Shown: positions 27,540-35,544 of the stretch, piece after piece | How the letters are laid out: every line of letters begins with the position of its first letter | Numbering within the stretch: position 1 is the stretch's first letter | Origin: Thermoplasmata archaeon | Lineage (GTDB): Archaea; Thermoplasmatota; E2; UBA202; JdFR-43 | Assembly (NCBI GenBank): GCA_021162065.1 | Contig: JAGGZK010000059.1 | Location: forward strand, 1-41,228 | DNA length: 41,228 nucleotides | Direction of reading: 5' to 3' | The notes under the pieces: generated by a model | What the model was told of the DNA's origin: nothing | Seen by the model: only the letters and a program-made list of their open reading frames with translations | The model's database searches: none | Made by a program: the position numbers and the translations under genes

Positions 27540-27962
27540 ATGATAAGAGACATCAGGGGATTGGAGGATCTGCCTCTGCGACTCGTTGTTACTATAATAG
27601 TAGGTGGAGCAGCTGTGGGCGTGATAACGTCTTTTCTATTCACAACTTGCTGGCATAAAGAAGGGTTAGAGGTTTTTTGGACTCCAGAAGTGATAGTGTT
27701 AAATGAAGGACAGGAATACTATCCAATAAAGATTTATGTGACAGATAATAGAGGAAATGTTGTAAAAAATGCAAATGTTGTTATAACAGGATTAGGAGAG
27801 GCAGTATCTGGAAAAACAGACGATAAGGGAGAGATTGCGTTTGAAATAAGTATAGAACTCCCGGAATTTAGAAACGAAGGATATTTGGATATAGAAGTAA
27901 ACGCAGCAGGATGTTACACCCAATTCTACCAAGAAGATGCTATAAAGGTTGTGAGAGGATAG
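27540..27962 (+). CDS. Pilin-like protein with Ig-like domain, paralog of the preceding gene
   Basis: MIRDIRG|LEDLPLRLVVTIIVGGAAVGVITSFLF, then VTDNRGNVVKNANVVITGLGEAVSGKTDDKGEIAFEI. Confidence 0.82.
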   Translation: MIRDIRGLEDLPLRLVVTIIVGGAAVGVITSFLFTTCWHKEGLEVFWTPEVIVLNEGQEYYPIKIYVTDNRGNVVKNANVVITGLGEAVSGKTDDKGEIAFEISIELPEFRNEGYLDIEVNAAGCYTQFYQEDAIKVVRG

Positions 27963-27963
27963 G

Positions 27964-28596
27964 ATGAAAATAAAATTTGGGGAAAAGGATGCTCAATCAA
28001 AAAGTAAAGAAAGCAAGGAGTTAGGGCAAATAACAAATTGGATTCAGAAATTTAAGCAGAATTTAGATAGTTTGGAGAAAAGGGTAGATGCCATAGAGAG
28101 AAGATTATCAGGTGAACCATTTAAAATGACTAAATTTGGAGAGGATACCAAAGCAGAGGGATATGAATCTGTAAGAGGATATGTCTCCAAAATGGAACAG
28201 GAAATAAGTCTTATTAGAAAAGAGATAGAAAAAATAAAAGGTAGTAAAGGTATAGTCATGCCCAACACAGAAAGTAAGGAAGTCGTTATCTCATTAAAAA
28301 AGAGAGGAGGAGAAATTTCAAACGGGTACGCAAAACATCTAGCTAATATAGAAAGAAGATTGGAGCGTCTTGAAAAGATTCGGAAAGCGACGGCTACCGT
28401 AAAGGTGGGAAAAATAGAGGTTCCATTTGAAGTAACAGGGCTCATCGGTGGATTTCTTGCATTCTTGATAGCAATATTGCTCTTTGAGGGATATAAGGAG
28501 TTGGTTATTTCGCCTCCATTTGTAATGTTTATAGGATTGGTGCTGCTCACCGCCACCGCCTTGAAAACATATCTTATAAATGTTTCGAGAAGATGA
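27964..28596 (+). CDS. Coiled-coil protein with two C-terminal TM segments, unknown function
   Basis: Heptad-like NLDSLEKRVDAIERRL and MEQEISLIRKEIEKIK segments; C-terminal GLIGGFLAFLIAILLF and PPFVMFIGLVLLTATAL. Confidence 0.75.
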   Translation: MKIKFGEKDAQSKSKESKELGQITNWIQKFKQNLDSLEKRVDAIERRLSGEPFKMTKFGEDTKAEGYESVRGYVSKMEQEISLIRKEIEKIKGSKGIVMPNTESKEVVISLKKRGGEISNGYAKHLANIERRLERLEKIRKATATVKVGKIEVPFEVTGLIGGFLAFLIAILLFEGYKELVISPPFVMFIGLVLLTATALKTYLINVSRR

Positions 28597-29060
28597 TCAA
28601 AGGGCTATTAAAAGATAGAGGGGGAGTATTCGAGCTTCCTATCCAATATGTGATAGCAGCAATAGTTGCTCTAATAGTAATCTCACTAATATTTGTCTCT
28701 GCGCAGAAGATGTACAGAGATTATCAGTTAAAGGAAGCAATAAAAGAAGTAGATAAGATTGTTAAAGAAGCAGAACTTATGTATTCAACAGGAGATGATG
28801 GCACAAAAATAACACTTGAAATAGATATACCAAGCGGTGTTGAGAAGATTGTCTTTGGCTCTTCTGAAAAAATTCTGGCTGGTAACTATTATATAATAAT
28901 GAAATGGGGAGAAAAATGGGATGGCTTTGCAAAAAATGTCAAATTTACTGGAGAAGATGGAGGTCAAGTGGTCATATACGGAAATACAAAAGAGGTTGTT
29001 CTCTACCTGTTTAAAAATGGAGAGGGGGAAAAATATGTTAAAATCTCTCCTACGGGATAA
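28593..29060 (+). CDS. Pilin-like protein
   Basis: MIKGLLKDRGG|VFELPIQYVIAAIVALIVISLIFVSAQKM prepilin-like N-terminus. Confidence 0.78.
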   Translation: MIKGLLKDRGGVFELPIQYVIAAIVALIVISLIFVSAQKMYRDYQLKEAIKEVDKIVKEAELMYSTGDDGTKITLEIDIPSGVEKIVFGSSEKILAGNYYIIMKWGEKWDGFAKNVKFTGEDGGQVVIYGNTKEVVLYLFKNGEGEKYVKISPTG

Positions 29061-29637
29061 AAGAGGTGTGGTGACATGGTTACTTACACAAATAGCCCTT
29101 CTTATAGCTGTAGGAGTTTTGATGGCATCCATTGCCAGCCTTGCATTTTATTCTGACTGGGAGAAGGCAGCAGAAGCCAAGGTAATGGCATCAAACTTTG
29201 CAACTTTCATAGAATTTATGGACTTAAGGGATTTCCCAGAAAAAACCACTTATTTATTCCCGGAAAAAAGCTATTATTATGAAGTGTACATCTCTCCAGA
29301 TTATGTCACTTTAAAAAGATATGATGGCAAATTCAAAAAGGAGATTGTTGTAAGAAAACCTCTTCTTATACATCCATGGATCAATCCAGAAATGTTGAAC
29401 GAAAAAGGCGCCAAAGGATTTTACACATGCATAGGAAGTTTACTAGGTGAAAATCGCGATGGCTCTTCCCCCTCCAGAAAAGCAGAGAGTGACATAATAA
29501 ATGAAAAATTCAACGAGGCATTGAAAAAATATGCAGTAACACCTCTAAAGTTGGATACTAACAGTCCGGTATATCTGGAAAAGATGATTGTATATACCGA
29601 AGAGGGGAGGAAAGAATATGTCATCCTTTATCAATGA
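29035..29637 (+). CDS. Pilin-like / secreted single-TM protein
   Basis: MLKSLLRDKRG|VVTWLLTQIALLIAVGVLMASIASLAFY. Start chosen by analogy with the siblings. Confidence 0.75.
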   Translation: MLKSLLRDKRGVVTWLLTQIALLIAVGVLMASIASLAFYSDWEKAAEAKVMASNFATFIEFMDLRDFPEKTTYLFPEKSYYYEVYISPDYVTLKRYDGKFKKEIVVRKPLLIHPWINPEMLNEKGAKGFYTCIGSLLGENRDGSSPSRKAESDIINEKFNEALKKYAVTPLKLDTNSPVYLEKMIVYTEEGRKEYVILYQ

Positions 29638-30100
29638 TGAAAGAGGTATATCAGAAGAATTTACCTCTCTTCCTGCCTTGATGATAGTTATGGTAGGATT
29701 TTCTCTCTTTTTTGCATTGATTGTAGGAGTATATCATGTACATGATGAAAGGATGAAAAGTATTGACAAATATGAGGAGGCAAATTTTGTGTTGGAAAAG
29801 TTAACTTCTTCAGGAGGAATTCTAGAAAAAGAGGGGATTATAAAATCAGGAGGTGTAATTGACAAAACAAAATTTGCAGAAAGTACTGATAACTTCGAGT
29901 CCATAATTAAAGAGAGTGGGATAATTGGGATAGGATTTGGTTTAAAACTGGAATATGAAGGATGTGGTGCACCTCTAAAATGGACCAACATTCCTTCGGA
30001 TAAGAATATTGTATCCGCATCAAAACAGCTCCCCGTTTATATTAATGAGGCTCAGACAGTACCAGGTGTACTTACAGTGATGATATGGGGAGGTGAGTGA
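29618..30100 (+). CDS. Pilin-like / secreted single-TM protein
   Basis: MSSFINDERG|ISEEFTSLPALMIVMVGFSLFFALIVGVY. Confidence 0.75.
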   Translation: MSSFINDERGISEEFTSLPALMIVMVGFSLFFALIVGVYHVHDERMKSIDKYEEANFVLEKLTSSGGILEKEGIIKSGGVIDKTKFAESTDNFESIIKESGIIGIGFGLKLEYEGCGAPLKWTNIPSDKNIVSASKQLPVYINEAQTVPGVLTVMIWGGE

Positions 30101-31300
30101 GTGGAGAGAATATTTAAAAAAATAATGGGGAGTAGGAAGGGCATATCAGTTATGCAAGATGCTATTCTCTTCTGTTTGATGGTATCCATTTCTGGAGCAA
30201 TATTAATGCCTGCCTTCACCAGCGATATATCCAAGGAAACCTATGTGGAAAAGGAAAACGAGGAAAAGGCCTACGAGATATTGCATCAATTAATGGTATG
30301 CAAAGTGAACAAATTCTCACACCTAAATGGAGAGAGAGTAATTAGTAGTTTAGGAATAGACACTCAACAGGAAGGTTTGCTTACGTCAATCATTGATAAT
30401 TTACTAATGAGGGAGCAACTTCATCGCACTTATGCTGATTTATGCGTCGAATGTGTTGCATGTCAATTCAAGATTCTGGGGTATAGAGTGAATATACTGA
30501 CTCAAAATTTTACAGAGATGCTGCGTTTGGAATTAAAAAAATTTTTAGATGAGCGATGTGGAACTCACTACAAATATAACTTCACCATAGTTTGGAACCC
30601 AATTGTTGGATTTGATTTTGGAGGCGACTTGTCAGTTGGTGACCCCATTCCTCAAGGCGATGTTTATGTAGCCGCAGCATATGTCACAATGCCTCCTTCC
30701 TTATTCACAACAGGCATTGGGTTTCCTCTCCAGAGCATCAAAGATTATGTATATAATGAGGAAATAAAGAATGGATTTTATGAAGCCAAAAATGGAATGA
30801 TATCAGAAGAAGATTTTAAAGAAATATTGAGGAATTTTTTAATTGATCTGATTAACAAAGTGATTTGGGAAGGTTTTGATGGCCAAGAAAATAGTTTGGT
30901 GGATATTGTCATTGACTATCTTTTTGAAAAACTAAAAAACAGTATACAAGATGTATTTGGAGAAGCATTGAATATGGTAAATGATGCTATTTCTAAAACA
31001 GGAAATGATTTTTCCTCCTTGACTGATAAATTGATTAAAGAGAGCTTTGCTACATTGATATCCAGTATTAGCTTGTCAGATACTTTTACCGAAATCATCG
31101 AAAAAACAAAGGAGTATATCAAAGAAAAAGTAAAAGATTTCATAAAAAATGTTATTGAAGAAAAAATTCAGGCAATGGTAAGCAGTATTGTCAAAAATAT
31201 CCATGAAATTACCGATATAGGGACCGAGATATTAAACTGGCTTTTTCAGCAGATTAATTTTTGTAGAGCAAAAATGGTTCTTGCAATATGGGAGGTATGA
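30101..31300 (+). CDS. Large secreted protein with pilin-like N-terminus
   Basis: GTG start after a GGAGGTGAG stretch; MERIFKKIMGSRKG|ISVMQDAILFCLMVSISGAILMPAF. Confidence 0.75.
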   Translation: MERIFKKIMGSRKGISVMQDAILFCLMVSISGAILMPAFTSDISKETYVEKENEEKAYEILHQLMVCKVNKFSHLNGERVISSLGIDTQQEGLLTSIIDNLLMREQLHRTYADLCVECVACQFKILGYRVNILTQNFTEMLRLELKKFLDERCGTHYKYNFTIVWNPIVGFDFGGDLSVGDPIPQGDVYVAAAYVTMPPSLFTTGIGFPLQSIKDYVYNEEIKNGFYEAKNGMISEEDFKEILRNFLIDLINKVIWEGFDGQENSLVDIVIDYLFEKLKNSIQDVFGEALNMVNDAISKTGNDFSSLTDKLIKESFATLISSISLSDTFTEIIEKTKEYIKEKVKDFIKNVIEEKIQAMVSSIVKNIHEITDIGTEILNWLFQQINFCRAKMVLAIWEV

Positions 31301-31303
31301 AAT

Positions 31304-34300
31304 ATGAGATTCCTAAATGATGAAAAAGGACGGGTTCCTTTTGCTGTCCTTGGAGTATTTTTGATAATAGGGAGTGCCATAACTTCCGGGATTATTACAA
31401 ATTTAGAGAGGGAAAATACAAAGGAAATTACTTTACCACTGGAAGATTACTCTGTAAAATATTTGATAAGATGTGCTGAGGCGGATATTGAGCGAGCATT
31501 GGCATATAGTTTTTTAGAGGCACTGGACTATTTGGGTAAAAATCCTGTGCTTTATTCGGATCCTTCCAAATTACCCAACCCTAAAATAGCGAGAGATTAC
31601 GCGGATTTTAATGAAAATAAAATTTATTATCCTATGGATGAAAATGATCCAGATATTATAGATGAATACTGGGAAATTGTTAAATTTAACCAGAACTGGG
31701 CAAGAAATATGGCAAGAGTTATATTCAACAAATACCTAAATGCTACTTTTAAAAATAACTTATACCAAAATGCAGGTTATACAATAAATATTGTTGACCC
31801 GGAACATAATGGAGCAATAGATGACTGGAGAGATATAAAACTTGAATCTATTAATATGGAATTAGAGAGGGCACATCAAGTTGATCTTCTGATCTCAGAG
31901 GATAATAGAGATTACCCGGTATACTGGAAGGCCTCTTTAAATAATTTCAAAATAGAGATTTGTGACTTAAAATCTAACGAAAAATTCCTCCACACCATAA
32001 ATATTAGCATCCTCATTCCTTCACGTTTACCTCTTCTTATTGCACTAACCGAAACCTATCAGAGGAGTATAAATGGCATTTCTCCCCTGATGGGGCTTAT
32101 TACTGTCATCGGAGAAATATATACGGAAGCTCGCTCTCTCCTTCAATATGCAAATAGATACGATTGGGTAGCAAATATTGTGGATGATAGATGGCTCCAA
32201 TATCTGACAAATCTGGGATTGATTACAATCCAATATCTTGTTTTCAACAGTGTTGATCCTCTCACTTTGATATATCTTATCTTAAACATTAATGATTTGG
32301 TATCAAAAAAGGATGTAACAGATGTGGATAAATATGTTACGGAAAATGCGGAAGATTTAATCAAAGAACAACTTCTTAACTTAGTTTCTCTTCCATTTAC
32401 AGCAGATGAAAATGTTTTCAAGACAGTGGGAAAGGAAAATGAGGAAGGTGCAAAGGAAACAGTAAACAATCTGGAGGAGAAGGTTGATGAATCGATTCGT
32501 AAAGAAAAAGGAAGAGTTGCTATTGCAGATGTTGCAAGGGATATTCTCTGGAAAAGCGAGACAAAATATTATTATATGAATGAAAAAACAGGTGAAATAA
32601 AATCTGAAGATGAGTTCAAAGGATATAAACATGGAGATTATCGACTCACAACCCAAAATGGAGACCCAACCCCCGAACACCTTGTGGGGGATGTATATAC
32701 TAAAGGACCATTAGATGAACTTACCGAAAATGTTCAAACTGAAATCTTGGAAAAGGTGAGGGAAATATATTCCTCCTCCTTCAGTACATCTATCGAAAGA
32801 GAAGAGATTAGTGACTATTATTCACCATCTATATCCCAAGGAAAATGGCGTTATCTCTCCTCAGAAAAATGGGATTTGATCGACAGTAATGCTCAAACAA
32901 CCATACTTCAAAGAGGAGAATTACCTTCTTCTTTACCATATTCAGAGGTTTGGAAACTTAACTGGAAAAGAGAGGAAAAATGGCAACATTATGAAATAGT
33001 GGGATATATAAATGAAACGCCAATATATGACTGGGTTGATTATTCTATAACACATTTTTACACAGAAAGAGTGGTATTTACTCTTAATGCCTTCAATTAT
33101 GATTCAAATATAAATGGAATCTTCAGGGGTAAAGATGTTTTTGGTTCTTCACCACATGATCTGGTGCATGATGATAACTTGGAACATTTACTCCATAAGT
33201 ATGTAAATGATAATTTTACACGAATCAGAGATGAATTTATAGATATATCTCTGGATAAAGGAAAGGGAAAAAGGGGTATATATGATGAAGTTACATGGAA
33301 AAATAATACAGCATGGGATGAAATGCAGGGATATGGACTATCTTGGTTGCTTGGAAAGGATGGAGAAGTGGTAAATGCATTAAAGGAAATCATAGAGTTA
33401 ATAGAGAAAGATAATGAGATTTATAGCGATATATCCACTTTTTCATCGGAAGGAAAAATGGTTTCAACCTTAGACGATATAGAAAAAGAGAGAGAGTTGT
33501 TGCTACAGAAATTTATAGAGAACGAGGAGAGATATATAAGGGGAGATTATTACATGGAAAATGGAGAATATAAAAGTGCTGGAGCAGAAGTAATTTTAAA
33601 GATGAGAGAGTGGTTTGTTAAAAGAATTGAGGAGGCTCTCTCACAATCCAAGAAAAATGAAATTGAGGATGAAATTAATAATCGATTGAAAGATTATAAT
33701 GCCAATTTTGATTATAATTCGTACGAAAATAATAAGAAAAAATATGAAGGAAGCGTGTCGCAAATAGGAGCCATCCAATTTGGCCAAAAAATGAATCTTA
33801 AAGGCGATTGGATGGAAAGTATTTCATTGGCCATCAGTGCAACACCCGACTATTTTAAAGCCGCTGGAGAAAATTTTTTAGGAGGAAAGAAAAATTACAA
33901 TGATATTGCCAAAGAAGAGAATTGGCAATTTAATGTTAAAAATATTTGTTTATTTGGCCCAACCGGGCTTCCAATTCTTCCTCCGACACCTTTGACACCT
34001 TGGATTGTTACAATAAATTCTTGGTATATTCATGTTGATGGTCATTGGGGAGAATTCAAAGTGTTGGACGGTAATGATGAAACGATAGCAGATTCATTGT
34101 TTGGACATAAAGCGGCAATGTATTGTAGATATGAATCATTCATTTATGACGATGTCTGCCATCCATCTCTACCATCAGAAGATAAGAGAATAGGCCGATG
34201 TGAAAGATTAAATTTTGGGTTCAGCACAATGAGTTTGGGGATTGTCCCACCTGGAAAATTACCTATTGGAGATTTGTGGCCTGTCGGCTCTGGGGCTCCG

Positions 34301-34330
34301 ATATTGGAGGAACATGGAGTAGGAAATTAA
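31304..34330 (+). CDS. Very large (1008 aa) secreted protein with pilin-like N-terminus
   Basis: MRFLNDEKG|RVPFAVLGVFLIIGSAITSGII, then a long extracytoplasmic region. Confidence 0.8.
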   Translation: MRFLNDEKGRVPFAVLGVFLIIGSAITSGIITNLERENTKEITLPLEDYSVKYLIRCAEADIERALAYSFLEALDYLGKNPVLYSDPSKLPNPKIARDYADFNENKIYYPMDENDPDIIDEYWEIVKFNQNWARNMARVIFNKYLNATFKNNLYQNAGYTINIVDPEHNGAIDDWRDIKLESINMELERAHQVDLLISEDNRDYPVYWKASLNNFKIEICDLKSNEKFLHTINISILIPSRLPLLIALTETYQRSINGISPLMGLITVIGEIYTEARSLLQYANRYDWVANIVDDRWLQYLTNLGLITIQYLVFNSVDPLTLIYLILNINDLVSKKDVTDVDKYVTENAEDLIKEQLLNLVSLPFTADENVFKTVGKENEEGAKETVNNLEEKVDESIRKEKGRVAIADVARDILWKSETKYYYMNEKTGEIKSEDEFKGYKHGDYRLTTQNGDPTPEHLVGDVYTKGPLDELTENVQTEILEKVREIYSSSFSTSIEREEISDYYSPSISQGKWRYLSSEKWDLIDSNAQTTILQRGELPSSLPYSEVWKLNWKREEKWQHYEIVGYINETPIYDWVDYSITHFYTERVVFTLNAFNYDSNINGIFRGKDVFGSSPHDLVHDDNLEHLLHKYVNDNFTRIRDEFIDISLDKGKGKRGIYDEVTWKNNTAWDEMQGYGLSWLLGKDGEVVNALKEIIELIEKDNEIYSDISTFSSEGKMVSTLDDIEKERELLLQKFIENEERYIRGDYYMENGEYKSAGAEVILKMREWFVKRIEEALSQSKKNEIEDEINNRLKDYNANFDYNSYENNKKKYEGSVSQIGAIQFGQKMNLKGDWMESISLAISATPDYFKAAGENFLGGKKNYNDIAKEENWQFNVKNICLFGPTGLPILPPTPLTPWIVTINSWYIHVDGHWGEFKVLDGNDETIADSLFGHKAAMYCRYESFIYDDVCHPSLPSEDKRIGRCERLNFGFSTMSLGIVPPGKLPIGDLWPVGSGAPILEEHGVGN

Positions 34331-34341
34331 GAGGTGAGAAA

Positions 34342-34986
34342 ATGAGTAAAAAAATTATGTATTTGGGGACAATATTGTTGGTGGTTATTGCAATAGCCTC
34401 GAGTGTAGAAGCTGGAGAATGTGAATATGGAAAAGTTGAAGCATGGGCAAGAACATTAAATGAACATGGCGAATGGGGAGAATGGAGAAATGCAACCGTT
34501 CATGAAACTTTGAAAGTTCATGAACCTTTTCAAGTGAAAGTAAAAGTTACTACCAAAGTGGAGTGTAGTGTTTCGTTATGGCTCTCTAGATCTGGAACAA
34601 TCTCAGCATATGAAGTAATCGAAGGCCCATCCTCTGGAATAGGAATGGATCATGCTATATTCGAGGACGGAAAAGTCAATTGGTCCAACACATATCAATG
34701 GACAATCAGACCTACTGGAAATTGGACAAATGGAGTGGCAGCATTAAATATTCGCACCCAATTCCATGTTCCCTATGATAATAAATTCGTTGATTTCACA
34801 ATAATTGCTGCATATATTGAATCAGAAGAGTGGGAAGACAACATAAATGACGGAGGTGAAAATAACGGTGGAAGTGGCGGAGGAGGAATGCCTGGATTTG
34901 GAGGATTGCTCACCATAACAGGAATACTATCTGCTGGGATGATTGTTAATATTTTTAGGAGAAATTCAGGTATTAAAAATGGATAA
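34342..34986 (+). CDS. Surface protein with signal peptide and PGF-CTERM-like C-terminal anchor
   Basis: MSKKIMYLGTILLVVIAIASSVEAGE at the N-terminus; GGSGGGGMPGFGGLLTITGILSAGMIVNIFRRNSGIKNG at the C-terminus. Confidence 0.78.
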   Translation: MSKKIMYLGTILLVVIAIASSVEAGECEYGKVEAWARTLNEHGEWGEWRNATVHETLKVHEPFQVKVKVTTKVECSVSLWLSRSGTISAYEVIEGPSSGIGMDHAIFEDGKVNWSNTYQWTIRPTGNWTNGVAALNIRTQFHVPYDNKFVDFTIIAAYIESEEWEDNINDGGENNGGSGGGGMPGFGGLLTITGILSAGMIVNIFRRNSGIKNG

Positions 34987-35542
34987 CAGAGGAGCAACAT
35001 TCATCCCGATGAGGGCACTGATAAGCATTATCATGGTAGGGATAATAGTCGCTCTCGCATTTATAGGGCTGCAGCATGCCATGAAAATTCAAGCTGAGAA
35101 ACAGGTAAAAAGAGAGTGTGATGAATTAGTATCCTACTTATCCACTCTAGTTTCTGGAGGATATGCCAGAGATGTTGATAATCCCTTAGATATTCAGATG
35201 CATACAAGATCCATAGAATTAAAGTTGCCTGATGACCTTGTTTACATTGGTTTTGGAATCGATCCTGATGAGGATAACGATGGAATATTGAGAAGTGGAT
35301 TAACAGCAAATGGTTCATGTATATTTTATAAGATAGAGGGGCTTAGTAAAAAGGTCATATGGCTGGATGAGGATTTTAAATTCAGAGAGGGATATTTCGA
35401 TGGTAACAGATGGCTTATAAAAAACCCCCAGCAGGGATATATAATAGATGGAGGGGGAGATTATATTCTCACCTTTGAATTTGTAAAAAAAGCAGGGATG
35501 ACTTACATACTCGTCCATTCCGAGGATATTTACAATCCTTGA
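34979..35542 (+). CDS. Pilin-like protein
   Basis: MDNRG|ATFIPMRALISIIMVGIIVALAFIGLQHAMKIQAEKQ. Confidence 0.8.
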   Translation: MDNRGATFIPMRALISIIMVGIIVALAFIGLQHAMKIQAEKQVKRECDELVSYLSTLVSGGYARDVDNPLDIQMHTRSIELKLPDDLVYIGFGIDPDEDNDGILRSGLTANGSCIFYKIEGLSKKVIWLDEDFKFREGYFDGNRWLIKNPQQGYIIDGGGDYILTFEFVKKAGMTYILVHSEDIYNP

Positions 35543-35544
35543 TT

